The notes below the pieces were generated by a model. That model was not told the DNA's origin. It saw nothing but the letters and a program-made list of their open reading frames with translations, and searched no databases. Positions 35,938 to 45,217 of a stretch of 64,000 nucleotides of DNA are shown piece by piece. Each line of letters starts with the position of its first letter. Position 1 is the first letter of the stretch. This DNA is from Flavobacterium defluvii. Its GTDB lineage: Bacteria > Bacteroidota > Bacteroidia > Flavobacteriales > Flavobacteriaceae. The DNA is taken from the NCBI RefSeq assembly GCF_900129555.1, contig NZ_FQWC01000006.1, forward strand, positions 124,001 through 188,000. Reading direction: 5' to 3'. The translations under genes were made by a program, and so were the position numbers.

Positions 35938-37215
35938 ATGCAACATATCATAGATCGTTTTATCAGTTATGTAACAATTGATACAGAATCAGATCCGAAT
36001 TCAACAACAACACCGAGTACAGAAAAACAATGGAATCTTGCCAATAAATTAGTTGAAGAGCTAAAGCAAATTGGCCTGCAGGATGTTACGATAGACGACA
36101 AAGCCTACATTATGGCAACGCTGCCAAGCAATGTTAATCATGAAGTACCAACGATTGGATTTATTTCGCATTTTGATACTTCTCCGGACTTTAGCGGAGC
36201 AAATGTAAAACCACAAATCGTTGAGAATTACGACGGAAAAGATATTGTTTTAAATGCTGAAAAAAACATCATTCTTTCTCCAAATTATTTTAAAGATTTA
36301 CTTTTATATAAAGGGCAAACGATCATCACAACAGACGGAACAACTTTGCTTGGTGCCGATGATAAAGCCGGAATTACAGAGATTGTTTCGGCAATGGAAT
36401 ATTTAATTCAGCATCCGGAAATTAAACACGGAAAAATCAGAATTGGTTTTACTCCGGATGAAGAAATCGGACGAGGTGCACATCATTTTGATGTTGAAAA
36501 ATTTGGTGCTCAATGGGCTTATACCATGGATGGAAGCCAGATTGGCGAATTAGAATATGAAAATTTTAATGCTGCCGGAGCAAAGATTACTTTTAAAGGA
36601 AAAAGCGTTCATCCTGGTTATGCAAAAGGAAAAATGATAAATTCTGTTCTGCTGGCTCACGAATTCATAAACGAACTTCCAAAAGGCGAAACGCCTCAGG
36701 AAACAAGAGGTTACGAAGGTTTCTTTCATGTTCATCATATTAAAGGAAGCATCGAAGAAACAGTTCTTGAGCTGATTATTCGTGATCATAACAAAAAGAA
36801 ATTTGAGAAACGAAAAGAACTAATTACTAAAATTGCAAAAAAGTTCAACAAAAAATACATCAATAAATTTGGTGAAGATATTGTAATTGCTGAAGTAAAA
36901 GATCAATATTACAATATGAAGGAAAAAGTACTTCCGGTAAAACATATTGTAGATATTGCCGAAAAAGCAATGCGAGAATTAAACATAAAACCAATCATAA
37001 AACCAATTCGCGGCGGAACTGACGGCTCGCAATTATCATATATGGGATTACCTTGTCCGAACATTTTTGCCGGAGGACATAATTTCCATGGAAAATACGA
37101 ATATGTTCCTGCAGAAAGTATTCAAAAAGCTACAGATGTAATTGTAAAAATTGCAGAATTAACAGCTAATCCGGGCATTTTTGATGTAAAAGAAAAACCT
37201 AAAAGAACAAGATAA
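35938..37215 (+). CDS. pepT: Peptidase T (tripeptide aminopeptidase, M20B)
   Basis: The 425-residue enzyme has [12 protein letters not shown] near residue 81 (first zinc ligands), [13 protein letters not shown] near 140, and [16 protein letters not shown] near 173. The dimerisation domain is followed by [33 protein letters not shown] with the last His ligand. It removes N-terminal residues from tripeptides in the cytosol. The next gene starts on the base after its stop. Confidence 0.95.
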   Translation: MQHIIDRFISYVTIDTESDPNSTTTPSTEKQWNLANKLVEELKQIGLQDVTIDDKAYIMATLPSNVNHEVPTIGFISHFDTSPDFSGANVKPQIVENYDGKDIVLNAEKNIILSPNYFKDLLLYKGQTIITTDGTTLLGADDKAGITEIVSAMEYLIQHPEIKHGKIRIGFTPDEEIGRGAHHFDVEKFGAQWAYTMDGSQIGELEYENFNAAGAKITFKGKSVHPGYAKGKMINSVLLAHEFINELPKGETPQETRGYEGFFHVHHIKGSIEETVLELIIRDHNKKKFEKRKELITKIAKKFNKKYINKFGEDIVIAEVKDQYYNMKEKVLPVKHIVDIAEKAMRELNIKPIIKPIRGGTDGSQLSYMGLPCPNIFAGGHNFHGKYEYVPAESIQKATDVIVKIAELTANPGIFDVKEKPKRTR

Positions 37216-37803
37216 TTGGAATCAACTTCTGAAAATAAAGGAATTTGGAAATACAGCAGCCAATGGGAAGAAGAATTACTTCTCCTCAAAACCATTATTG
37301 ACAAAACCCAACTTACTGAAACTACCAAATGGGGCGGTCCTGTTTATGTTTATGAAAAGAAAAATATAATTGGTCTTGGAGGTTTTAAAGATTATTTTGC
37401 TATTTGGTTTTTTAATGGTGTTTTTCTAAAAGACGAAAAAAAGAAACTCATTAATGCACAGGAAGATGTGACAAAATCTTTGCGCCAATGGCGTTTTACT
37501 TCTAAAGATGAAATAAACGAAAAGGAAATTTTAGAATATATCTTTGAAGCGATTGAAAATGAAAAACAGGGAAAGGTCATTAAACCTTCCAAAAAAGAAG
37601 CAATAGTTTCAGAACTTCTGAATGCAGAAATGACTAAAAACCCAGATTTGAAATCAGCTTTTGAAAAATTCTCTCCATATAAACAATATGAGTTTTTAGA
37701 ATATATTGAAACTGCCAAACAAGAAAAAACAAAACTTTCGAGAATTGAAAAAGTGGTTCCGATGATTTTAGCGAATGTTGGGTTGAATGATAAATACAGA
37801 TAA
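37216..37803 (+). CDS. DUF1801/YdeI-like protein
   Basis: The 195-residue protein starts at a TTG directly after the pepT stop; no ATG is near, and the family N-terminus (WKYSSQWEEELLLLKTII) is intact. Two halves are visible: a DUF1801 domain with TKWGGPVYVYEKKNIIGLGGFKDYFAIWFFNGVFL, and a YdeI/OmpD-associated C-terminus with FSPYKQYEFLEYIETAKQEKTKLSRIEKVVPMI. The function is unknown. Coupling to pepT is likely only through readthrough. Confidence 0.75.
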   Translation: MESTSENKGIWKYSSQWEEELLLLKTIIDKTQLTETTKWGGPVYVYEKKNIIGLGGFKDYFAIWFFNGVFLKDEKKKLINAQEDVTKSLRQWRFTSKDEINEKEILEYIFEAIENEKQGKVIKPSKKEAIVSELLNAEMTKNPDLKSAFEKFSPYKQYEFLEYIETAKQEKTKLSRIEKVVPMILANVGLNDKYR

Positions 37804-37843
37804 ATAAATTTCAATGTAGAAAATTCCAAATTCCAAACGCTTT

Positions 37844-37869
37844 GTCCCTCTGAGCGAAGTCGAAGAGCC
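37844..37869 (+). repeat. TGAGCGAAGTCGA hairpin repeat
   Basis: Intergenic copy with stem CTCT/AGAG around the conserved loop. It is 24/25 identical to the copy inside the aminotransferase gene. Confidence 0.88.
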
Positions 37870-37881
37870 AAACTATAAGAT

Positions 37882-37924
37882 AACCTTTGTCAAAGTTTTA
37901 AACTTTGACAAAGGTTTTTTTTGT
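37882..37924 (+). terminator. Intrinsic terminator after the DUF1801 gene
   Basis: A near-perfect long stem of ACCTTTGTCAAAGTT against its complement is followed by eight or more T. Confidence 0.88.
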
Positions 37925-37931
37925 TCTACAG

Positions 37932-38018
37932 GTCATTGCGAGGAACGAAGCAATCTCATGAGGTTTATCACGAATCAATTACTCATGATAGTGAGATTGC
38001 TTCGTTCCTCGCAATGAC
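37932..38018. repeat. Inverted repeat GTCATTGCGAGGAACGAAGC family
   Basis: Two perfect 27-bp arms beginning GTCATTGCGAGGAACGAAGC frame a 33-bp spacer. Sequences of this type (GTCATTGCGAGG-AACGAAGC) recur as intergenic palindromes in many unrelated bacteria. It lies between the DUF1801 and yajC 3' ends. Confidence 0.9.
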
Positions 38019-38076
38019 AAAAAAAATCCCAAACTCCATTTGAAATTTGGGATTTAAATATTGTGATTTAAAAAAC

Positions 38077-38355
38077 TTATGCTTTTTTAGCATTTAAAGC
38101 TGAGCTTAATTCTAAAGAAATAGCCGAACGCTCTAATTTTAATTTTCCTGACATAGTTTCGATAACAACTGTAGTTTCTGCTAATTCAGCAATTTTACCG
38201 TGAAAACCACTTTTTGTAACTATTTTATCACCTACTTTTAGGTTGCTTTCAAATTCTTTTTCGTTTTTTACTCTTTTTTGTTGTGGTCTAATCATAAAGA
38301 AATAGATTACTACAAACATTAAAAGGAATGGCGCAAATTGACCTAATTGTCCCAT
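38077..38355 (-). CDS. yajC: Preprotein translocase subunit YajC
   Basis: About 92 residues start at MGQLGQFAPFLLM, one N-terminal transmembrane helix (PFLLMFVVIYFFMIRPQQKRVKNEKEFE), then VGDKIVTKSGFHGKIAELAETTVVIETMSG, the YajC core. It is an accessory subunit of the SecDF-YajC holo-translocon. A longer frame to 38421 would add 22 residues that translate the hairpin repeat at 38402-38427, so the ATG at 38355 is the real start. It follows nusB with a 99-bp gap. Confidence 0.93.
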   Translation of the reverse strand: MGQLGQFAPFLLMFVVIYFFMIRPQQKRVKNEKEFESNLKVGDKIVTKSGFHGKIAELAETTVVIETMSGKLKLERSAISLELSSALNAKKA

Positions 38356-38401
38356 AATTAAATTCTGTTTTTGATTTATATTAATATTTTCTTTTGTGGC
38401 T

Positions 38402-38427
38402 GACACTTCGGCTTTGCTCAAAGTGAC
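38402..38427 (-). repeat. TGAGCGAAGTCGA-family hairpin repeat upstream of yajC
   Basis: On the minus strand the stem CACTT/AAGTG brackets TGAGCAAAGCCGA. This diverges from the core at two loop positions but keeps a paired stem. It lies in the nusB-yajC gap and could modulate readthrough. Confidence 0.75.
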
Positions 38428-38454
38428 AAATCAAAAATTATTTTTTATTCATTT

Positions 38455-39399
38455 TTACATCAAACCTCTACCCACTTTTACCATTTTTTTGCTGGCTTCA
38501 AGTTCTTTAACAAGGTTATCTAAAATTCCATTGATAAAAATACTACTTTTTGGTGTAGAATACTCTTTTGCAATTTCTAAATATTCGTTAAGAGTTACTT
38601 TTACCGGAATTGAAGGGAATTTTAAAAATTCGCAGATTGCCATTTTTAAGATAATTGTGTCAATCTCGGCAATACGTTCGCTGTCCCAGTTTGGTGTTTT
38701 ATCGTCGTATTCTTTTGCTAAAACGGCTTCATTTAAAACCGTTCTTCTGAATAAATCTTTTGCAAAATCTTTATCTTCAATATCCTTATACAATTTCGGA
38801 ACTCTAAAATCATCTGGATCTTCTGTTTTTATTGCTTTCAACTGCTTGATAATATGTGTATTTACAACAGGAATATCATCAACCCAGGTCAATTTATCAT
38901 CTTCAAGATACTCGTATAATTTTTCATTCGGAACAATAACATTTTCAAACAAATCAACAATAAATTGTTTGTCTTCTTCAAATTTGTTCACATTATTGCT
39001 CATGTATTTTTTATAAATATCACTAGCTTTAATATCATTTAAAAGCAAAATAATATAATCGTCGTTTAATGACCAATTATTAATTTTACGGTTTTCTAAA
39101 GCGATACTAAGGGAATTACTTTCGGCAAGAAGCTGAAAAATTTTGTTTTTGATGAACTTCTCGTTCGGGTTACGTTCTGCTGCAGTAGCAAGATGTTTTT
39201 TGCTTGACAAATGCAAGAATACTGATTCTTTTTTGCAAATTTCAATCAATGAAGAAAGCATTATAAGATATAAGTCCTGAATATTGTCTATACTGTAAAA
39301 AAGAAATTTCTCTTCTTTTTCCAAATTGTCAGAACCGCTTTGGTGCATTGCATAAATGGATTGCATTACTTTAACGCGTATGTGTCTTCTATTTACCAC
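38455..39399 (-). CDS. nusB: Transcription antitermination factor NusB (long form)
   Basis: The 314-residue protein starts MVNRRHIRVKVMQSIYAMHQSG, the NusB N-terminus, and ends with a NusB core: LYKDIEDKDFAKDLFRRTVLNEAVLAKEYDDKTPNWDSERIAEIDTIILKMAICEFLKFPSIPVKVTLNEYLEIAKEYSTPKSSIFINGILDNL. It is about twice the usual 140 residues because Bacteroidota carry a long middle insertion. NusB forms the rRNA antitermination complex with NusE. It is the first gene of the nusB-yajC leftward pair. Confidence 0.92.
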   Translation of the reverse strand: MVNRRHIRVKVMQSIYAMHQSGSDNLEKEEKFLFYSIDNIQDLYLIMLSSLIEICKKESVFLHLSSKKHLATAAERNPNEKFIKNKIFQLLAESNSLSIALENRKINNWSLNDDYIILLLNDIKASDIYKKYMSNNVNKFEEDKQFIVDLFENVIVPNEKLYEYLEDDKLTWVDDIPVVNTHIIKQLKAIKTEDPDDFRVPKLYKDIEDKDFAKDLFRRTVLNEAVLAKEYDDKTPNWDSERIAEIDTIILKMAICEFLKFPSIPVKVTLNEYLEIAKEYSTPKSSIFINGILDNLVKELEASKKMVKVGRGLM

Positions 39400-39572
39400 C
39401 TTGTAAGAACATTTTAAAATTAGTTTGCAAAAGTAAAACTTTTGAAGCGTATTTTAAAATTAATTCGTGAAAAAGTCGCGGTTTTTAGTCACAGTTTTCA
39501 GCTGCACTCGCATTTTTCATCAATATATTAGGGATTATACAAAAAGTATCAATTTACAGTTTTGTCTTTGTA

Positions 39573-39617
39573 AAAATAAAAAGTCTCAGTTTACAGATAA
39601 AACCGTAAACCGAGACT
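39573..39617 (-). terminator. Intrinsic terminator of the Glu/Leu/Phe/Val dehydrogenase gene
   Basis: On the minus strand a stem of AGTCTC-GTTTAC against its complement, each arm with one mismatch, is followed by TTTTTATTTTTA. Confidence 0.8.
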
Positions 39618-39640
39618 GTAAATTTGTAAACTATAAAAAA

Positions 39641-40750
39641 TTACTTCTTAGCAGCGTTTTCAATTTTTCTCGCATCGATACGATTTTGAGCAATTGTAAG
39701 CGCAGCTTTATGAGTTGTAATATTATTTTTGGCAGCAAAGTCTATAATTTCCAAGGTTGTATTATAGATATTTTCAGTTTTACTCATGATTTCTGCTTTA
39801 CCGTAGTTTGCTAATTCAGCATAAACATTAATAATTCCACCAGCATTGATCAGGAAATCCGGAGCGTATAAAATTCCTCTTTCCTGTAATCTTGCACCGT
39901 GAACATTTTCATCTGCTAATTGATTGTTGGCAGCTCCGGCAATAACTTTAGCTTTAATTTTGTCTACTGTATTATCATTAATTGTTGCTCCCATTGCACA
40001 TGGTGCATAGATATCAACATCTGCAGTATATAAATCTTCTCCAGTATAAATTGCTGCATTGTATTTTGAAGCAACCTGATATAATTTTTCTTCGTTGATA
40101 TCAGTAATTGTAACCTTTGCCCCTTCTTTAGTTAAATATTCAACCAGAGTTTCACCTACGTGACCAATACCCTGCACTAAAACTTTTTTACCATCAAGAA
40201 CATCAGAACCAAACTGACTTTTAGCAGCGGCTTTCATTCCTAAATAAACTCCGTAAGCAGTTACAGGCGATGGATTTCCAGATCCGCCTCTTTCTTCAGA
40301 AATTCCGGTAACATAAGGTGTAACATCTCTTACAGTGTCCATGTCTTTCGTTTCCATTCCAACATCTTCAGCTGTAATATATCTTCCGCTTAAGGAATGT
40401 ACAAACTCACCAAATTTACGCATTAATTCTGGCGTTTTCTGCGTTTTTGCATCACCAATAATAACAGCTTTACCTCCACCAATATTAAGTCCGGTAATAG
40501 CAGATTTAAATGTCATACCTCTTGAAAGACGCAAAACATCGTTTAATGCTTCCCACTCGGTATTGTAATTCCACATTCTAGTACCTCCTAAAGCTGGCCC
40601 CATAACCGAATTATGAATACCAATAATTGCTTTTAAACCTGTATCTTTGTCATTGCAAAATACAATTTGTTCGTGATCGTCAAAAGATAATTGACCAAAA
40701 ACAGGATCCATTTTTTGAAGTTCCTTTCCAGTTGCGAAAGTTGCATCCAT
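39641..40750 (-). CDS. Glu/Leu/Phe/Val-type amino-acid dehydrogenase (leucine dehydrogenase-like)
   Basis: The 369-residue enzyme has AIIGIHNSVMGPALGGTRMWNY near residue 42, RLSRGMTFKSAITGLNIGGGKAVIIGD near 74-100 with the catalytic Lys and the glycine-rich block, then GRYITAEDVGME and the Rossmann KVLVQGIGHVGETLVEYL near 185. It is NAD-dependent and probably deaminates branched-chain amino acids, feeding the same pathway as HMG-CoA lyase at 29676. It is divergent from an ABC exporter gene across about 200 AT-rich bp with no other feature seen. Confidence 0.88.
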   Translation of the reverse strand: MDATFATGKELQKMDPVFGQLSFDDHEQIVFCNDKDTGLKAIIGIHNSVMGPALGGTRMWNYNTEWEALNDVLRLSRGMTFKSAITGLNIGGGKAVIIGDAKTQKTPELMRKFGEFVHSLSGRYITAEDVGMETKDMDTVRDVTPYVTGISEERGGSGNPSPVTAYGVYLGMKAAAKSQFGSDVLDGKKVLVQGIGHVGETLVEYLTKEGAKVTITDINEEKLYQVASKYNAAIYTGEDLYTADVDIYAPCAMGATINDNTVDKIKAKVIAGAANNQLADENVHGARLQERGILYAPDFLINAGGIINVYAELANYGKAEIMSKTENIYNTTLEIIDFAAKNNITTHKAALTIAQNRIDARKIENAAKK

Positions 40751-40954
40751 AGCGTTATTATTTAGTTGTTTAAAATTATGAATTTGTCAAAAAGACAACT
40801 CAAACATAAACAAAAAATATACATGTGCTAATTTTTTATCTTTAAAATAACAATTATACAAAATATTTATTTTGATAAGATTGCATTTTATTATATTTTT
40901 ATTTAAGAATATTTCATAAAATTAAATCAAGTCAACATAGAATCTCTTAAAAAA

Positions 40955-42733
40955 ATGAAAGAATTAAGCTATTTAAACAAATATTTCATTAAATATAAAT
41001 TCAGTTTTTCCTTCGGAATTTTAATCACCATAATCGCACAAATATTTTTCTTATTCACTCCAAAGCTTGTCAGCCATTCTTTTGATATTATAGAAAAATT
41101 TCTAAAACTATCCGATGCTGATAGAAAATCTTCTATAATAATAGATTTTTATGAGCGGGATTTAATACATAACGTGCTATTAATCACGGGAAGTGCAATT
41201 GTTGGAGGATTTCTGACTTTTTTAATGCGCCAGACCTTAATTGTGATGTCGCGCCATATTGAGTTTGATTTAAAAAATGAAGTTTTTAAGCAATACGAAA
41301 GACTTTCTCAAAACTTCTACAAACAAAACCGTACCGGAGATTTAATGAACCGAATCAGCGAAGACGTTTCAAAAGTTCGAATGTATGTTGGACCTGCCGT
41401 AATGTATACAATTAATACTTTTATCCGTTTTGCGATCGTACTTATATATATGTATAATGTTTCGCCTTTGCTTACATTGTACACGATTCTTCCACTGCCA
41501 ATTTTATCGTATTGTATTTTTAAACTTAGTTCAGAAATCAATAAAAGAAGCACAACATTTCAGCAGTATTTATCAAAAGTTTCAAGTTTTACCCAGGAGA
41601 TTTTCTCAGGAATACGAGTTATAAAAGCATATTCTTTAGAAAATCAGCATCAAAACAACATGGTAAATCTTTCGGAAGAAAGTAAACGTAAAAGTCTGGA
41701 ACTGGCAAAAGTACAATCGCTTTTTGGACCTTTGATGATTGCACTTATTGGAATTAGTAATCTGGTTGTCATTTATTTTGGAGGAATGATGTACATCAAC
41801 GGAGCGATTCAGAATATTGGAACCATTGCTGAATTTATTTTATACGTAAATATGTTAACCTGGCCGGTTGCTTCTCTTGGATGGGTTTCTTCGATGGTTC
41901 AGGAAGCCGAAGCTTCTCAAAAACGTTTAAATGAATTTTTGAAAATTGAACCGGAAATTAAAAATAAGAATCAGAATTCATCAGAAATTCAGGGTTCTAT
42001 TGCTTTCGAAAATGTAAGTTACACTTATGAAGACACTAATATCGAAGCTTTAAAAAACATTTCTTTTACCGTAAAAAATGGCGAAACGCTGGCAATTTTA
42101 GGAAAGACAGGTTCCGGAAAATCAACCATTTTATCTTTAATTTCCCGTTTGTATGATGTCACTGACGGAAGAATCACAATTGATGGAAACGAAATCAGCA
42201 CTTTAAACTTAAATGATCTTCGAAACAGCATCGGAATTGTACCTCAGGACGCCTTCTTATTTTCGGATACCATCCAAAACAATATCAAATTTGGAAATGA
42301 AAATGCAACTAACGAAGAAGTTATAGAAGCTGCCAAAAATGCTGTAGTTCACGATAATATCATTGCATTTAACAAACAATACGATACCATTTTAGGAGAA
42401 AGAGGAATTACACTTTCGGGCGGACAAAAGCAGCGTGTATCTATTGCAAGGGCTTTAATTAAAAATCCGGCAATTTTGCTTTTTGATGATTGTTTGTCTG
42501 CAGTTGACACTGAAACAGAGGAAACTATCCTACATAATTTATTTGAATTTTGTAAAAATAAAACTACAATAATTGTCAGTCATCGGGTTTCTTCAGCGAA
42601 AAATGCCGACAAAATCATCATTTTAGAAGATGGTAAAATTATCCAACAAGGCTCTCATAATCAATTAATAAATGAAGAAGGCTATTATGCATCGTTATAT
42701 TTAAAACAACTTTCGGAAAAAGAATTACTTTAA
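40955..42733 (+). CDS. ABC exporter, fused membrane and ATPase domains
   Basis: The 592-residue half-transporter has an N-terminal six-helix domain (SFSFGILITIIAQIFFLF through GIVFG-like turns) followed by an ATPase: Walker A LGKTGSGKST near residue 382, Q-loop VPQDAFLF, signature LSGGQKQR near 489, Walker B ILLFDDCLSAVD near 512, and the H-loop TIIVSHRVSSAK. It is expected to dimerise and export a lipid, drug or peptide. The substrate cannot be read from the sequence. It precedes the PUR gene by 53 bp. Confidence 0.92.
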   Translation: MKELSYLNKYFIKYKFSFSFGILITIIAQIFFLFTPKLVSHSFDIIEKFLKLSDADRKSSIIIDFYERDLIHNVLLITGSAIVGGFLTFLMRQTLIVMSRHIEFDLKNEVFKQYERLSQNFYKQNRTGDLMNRISEDVSKVRMYVGPAVMYTINTFIRFAIVLIYMYNVSPLLTLYTILPLPILSYCIFKLSSEINKRSTTFQQYLSKVSSFTQEIFSGIRVIKAYSLENQHQNNMVNLSEESKRKSLELAKVQSLFGPLMIALIGISNLVVIYFGGMMYINGAIQNIGTIAEFILYVNMLTWPVASLGWVSSMVQEAEASQKRLNEFLKIEPEIKNKNQNSSEIQGSIAFENVSYTYEDTNIEALKNISFTVKNGETLAILGKTGSGKSTILSLISRLYDVTDGRITIDGNEISTLNLNDLRNSIGIVPQDAFLFSDTIQNNIKFGNENATNEEVIEAAKNAVVHDNIIAFNKQYDTILGERGITLSGGQKQRVSIARALIKNPAILLFDDCLSAVDTETEETILHNLFEFCKNKTTIIVSHRVSSAKNADKIIILEDGKIIQQGSHNQLINEEGYYASLYLKQLSEKELL

Positions 42734-42786
42734 TTGTTGCGTAATCGATAATTTTTTATGATTTTTGATTACTATTAATTCCAAAA

Positions 42787-43170
42787 ATGATAGAACGTAT
42801 TATGAGAGAAAATGACATGTTAGAAAAAGAAGAGATTTTTTCTAAAGTATTACGAGCAGGAAGAAGAACTTATTTCTTTGATGTGAGAGCTACTAAGGCT
42901 GACGATTATTATATCACGATTACCGAAAGCAAAAAATTTACCGAAGAAGATGGTTCTTTTCACTTTAAAAAACACAAAATTTATTTATACAAAGAAGATT
43001 TTAGTGCTTTTGCCGAAATATTAGAAGAAATGACTTCATACGTTTTGAACCACAAAGGCGAAGAAGTAATCTCTGAAAGACATCAAAAAGATTTTAAAAA
43101 AGAATACGGTTCTGATAAAGCAGAAACACAAAGATCAAGCTTTACTGATATTGATTTCGACGATATTTAA
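42787..43170 (+). CDS. PUR-domain DNA/RNA-binding protein (DUF3276)
   Basis: The 127-residue acidic-basic protein contains EEIFSKVLRAGRRTYFFDVRATKADDYYITITESKK and FHFKKHKIYLYKEDFSAFAEILEEMTSYVLNHK, the single PUR repeat of Bacteroidota DUF3276 proteins. The C-terminal tail is disordered and acidic. Crystal structures of this family show Pur-alpha-like nucleic acid binding; the cellular role is unclear. An intrinsic terminator follows. Confidence 0.9.
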   Translation: MIERIMRENDMLEKEEIFSKVLRAGRRTYFFDVRATKADDYYITITESKKFTEEDGSFHFKKHKIYLYKEDFSAFAEILEEMTSYVLNHKGEEVISERHQKDFKKEYGSDKAETQRSSFTDIDFDDI

Positions 43171-43194
43171 TCTACATAACTTTTCTAAAAGTAC

Positions 43195-43230
43195 AAGTCC
43201 AATATGTATAACATTTTTGGACTTTTTTTA
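43195..43230 (+). terminator. Intrinsic terminator after the PUR-domain gene
   Basis: The stem AAGTCCAA / TTGGACTT has a 14-nt loop and is followed by a T-run. Confidence 0.8.
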
Positions 43231-43306
43231 TACACGTAAATTATTGATTTTAGATTTTAGATTTTTGGAATTTGGAATTTAATCTCTGACATTAAATTAT
43301 TATAAA

Positions 43307-44131
43307 ATGAAAAAATTACTTTTTTTACTTAGCTTTTTATTTTTGGGGATTTATTCATTTGCCCAAAAAACAGAATATGAAACAAAATCAAATATTCAAT
43401 ATTATGCCGCAGCAGTAAATAAATCAGACAGTTATATCAACGAAAGATGTGTTCTGGATATTTATTATCCAAAAAACGCTAAAGGTTTTGCAACGATTGT
43501 CTGGTTTCATGGCGGCGGGCTAACCGGTGGAAATAAAGAAATTCCGGAAGCTTTAAAAAATAAAGGTTATGCTATTATTGGCGTAAACTACAGATTATCT
43601 CCAAAAGCAAAAGCAGAAAGAGCAATTGATGATGCAGCAGCAGCTGTAGCATGGGCTTTTAATAATATTGCTAATTACGGAGGTGATCCTTCTTTAATAT
43701 TTGTATCGGGACATTCTGCCGGAGGATATTTAGGAATGATGATTGGGTTGGATAAAAAATATCTTCAAAAAGAAGGAATTGATGCTAATAAAATTGCTGG
43801 ACTTATTCCGTTTAGCGGGCAATGTATTACGCATTTTGAAATAAGAAGAGAAAACGGAATTCCTGAAAAACAGCCTACAATCGACACTTTTGCTCCTTTA
43901 TATCACGTTCGCGCCGATGCACCATCTCTTTTATTAATTACCGGCGACCGAGAACTTGAAATGCTGGGTCGATATGAAGAAAATGCATATATGGCAAGAA
44001 TGATGAAACTGGTAGGCCATACACAAACTAAACTCTATGAATTAGACGGTTACGGGCATGGAATGACAGAACCTGGTTTTCCGCTTTTGGTTAATGAAGT
44101 AAACCGAATTTTAAAAGAACGTAAAAAATAA
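43307..44131 (+). CDS. Secreted alpha/beta hydrolase
   Basis: The 274-residue protein has a signal peptide (KKLLFLLSFLFLGIYSFAQ). It resembles acylpeptide-esterase-type enzymes: VWFHGGGLTGGNKE with an oxyanion HGGG motif near residues 65-68, and the nucleophile elbow SGHSAGGYLGMM near 138-149 with Ser141. An Asp (ITGDREL) and a His (DGYGHGM) near the C-terminus complete a triad. It is a carboxylesterase or lipase relative. The substrate is unknown. Confidence 0.82.
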   Translation: MKKLLFLLSFLFLGIYSFAQKTEYETKSNIQYYAAAVNKSDSYINERCVLDIYYPKNAKGFATIVWFHGGGLTGGNKEIPEALKNKGYAIIGVNYRLSPKAKAERAIDDAAAAVAWAFNNIANYGGDPSLIFVSGHSAGGYLGMMIGLDKKYLQKEGIDANKIAGLIPFSGQCITHFEIRRENGIPEKQPTIDTFAPLYHVRADAPSLLLITGDRELEMLGRYEENAYMARMMKLVGHTQTKLYELDGYGHGMTEPGFPLLVNEVNRILKERKK

Positions 44132-44155
44132 TCACTAAATAAAAATTCCACGGCA

Positions 44156-44704
44156 ATGGAGACACAACTATTAATTATACCAGGACTTGGAGATTCTGGA
44201 GAAAAACACTGGCAGACTTTTTGGCATAAAAAATTCGAAAACTCAATTCGTGTTGTACAAGACAATTGGGATGAACCAATTCGCGAAGAATGGCTTGAAA
44301 GATTAAACGAAAACATCTTAAAACTTGACAAACCCACTGTTTTAGTTGCACATAGTCTGGCTGTTTCGTTGGTTTTGCATTGGGCAGAAAAATATAATAA
44401 TCCAAATATTATTGGCGCTTTTTTAGTCGCTCCTGCTGATGTAGATTCACCTCAACACACACCAGAATGCATAAGAAATTTTTCACCAATGCCGCTTTAT
44501 AAATTGCCTTTTCCCTCTGTAGTCGTTGCGAGTGAAAATGATCCTTATGCTTCTTTTGAAAGAAAAAAACTCTTCGCCGAAAAATGGGGAAGTGATTTTG
44601 TAAATATCGGTCAGCAGGGACACATTAATTCCGATTCTGATTTAAAATATTGGGAAGAAGGTCAAGGAATTTTACAAAAGTTAATTGAAAAGATGAACCT
44701 TTAA
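44156..44704 (+). CDS. RBBP9/YdeN-type alpha/beta hydrolase
   Basis: The 182-residue cytosolic protein opens with LLIIPGLGDSGEKHWQTFW, the RBBP9/YdeN N-terminus. The elbow is VLVAHSLAVSLVLHW near residues 61-75 (Ser66), VVVASENDPYASFE holds the Asp, and GQQGHINSDSDL the His. The small size and lack of a signal fit the family, whose substrates are unclear. It starts 24 bp after the preceding hydrolase gene, so the two may be one operon. Confidence 0.82.
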   Translation: METQLLIIPGLGDSGEKHWQTFWHKKFENSIRVVQDNWDEPIREEWLERLNENILKLDKPTVLVAHSLAVSLVLHWAEKYNNPNIIGAFLVAPADVDSPQHTPECIRNFSPMPLYKLPFPSVVVASENDPYASFERKKLFAEKWGSDFVNIGQQGHINSDSDLKYWEEGQGILQKLIEKMNL

Positions 44705-44783
44705 TTTAACCGCAAAGTTCGCAAAGCTTTGCATTATTAACTTTGCGAACCTCGCGTAAACCTTTGCGAACTTTACGATTAAA
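44703..44783. repeat. Imperfect inverted repeat CGCAAAGTTCGCAAAG
   Basis: Left arm AACCGCAAAGTTCGCAAAG, right arm an imperfect complement with a central CTTTGCGAAC. It separates the convergent YdeN-like and tRNA-binding-domain genes. Confidence 0.72.
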
Positions 44784-44797
44784 ATTAAGAACAAAAA

Positions 44798-45133
44798 CTA
44801 TCCAATTCTTAATCCATTAGGAATTTTAAAATCCGGAGCCAATAAAATAACATCTCCCTCCTCGCCTACAGCGCCAAGCACCAGACATTCGCTCATAAAT
44901 TTTCCGATTTGCTTTTTCGGGAAATTTACAACTGCAACAATTTGTCGGTTTACCAAATCATCTTTTTGATATCGTTTTGTAATTTGTGCCGATGATTTTC
45001 TGATACCAATTTCGGCACCGAAATCTATTGTAAGTTGAAAAGCAGGTTTTCTGGCTTCTGGAAAATCATTTACTTCGATGATAGTTCCTACGCGCATATC
45101 TGTTCTCTCAAATTCATTCCAGGTTAAATCCAT
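44798..45133 (-). CDS. csaA: CsaA-like tRNA-binding-domain protein
   Basis: The 111-residue single-domain OB-fold protein starts DLTWNEFERTDMRVGTIIEV and includes YQKDDLVNRQIVAVVNFPKKQIGKFMSECLVLGA, the EMAP/tRNA-binding domain. Free-standing copies are CsaA-type chaperones that bind unfolded protein or tRNA. Its start (45133) is divergent from the haloperoxidase-like gene at 45261. Confidence 0.85.
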   Translation of the reverse strand: MDLTWNEFERTDMRVGTIIEVNDFPEARKPAFQLTIDFGAEIGIRKSSAQITKRYQKDDLVNRQIVAVVNFPKKQIGKFMSECLVLGAVGEEGDVILLAPDFKIPNGLRIG

Positions 45134-45217
45134 TTTTAAATCGTTTATTTACAAACCTATAAATTTTGTAATTAATAGTACTAATTCTATAACCTATTTT
45201 TTTACTCTGCAATTAAT

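Noticed and set aside
38356..38421. N-terminal extension of YajC
   Set aside because: The extra 22 residues include the translation of a dispersed hairpin repeat and do not fit YajC.
38396..39016. 206-residue ORF on the plus strand opposite nusB
   Set aside because: It is an antisense shadow of nusB with serine/phenylalanine-rich, protein-unlike composition.
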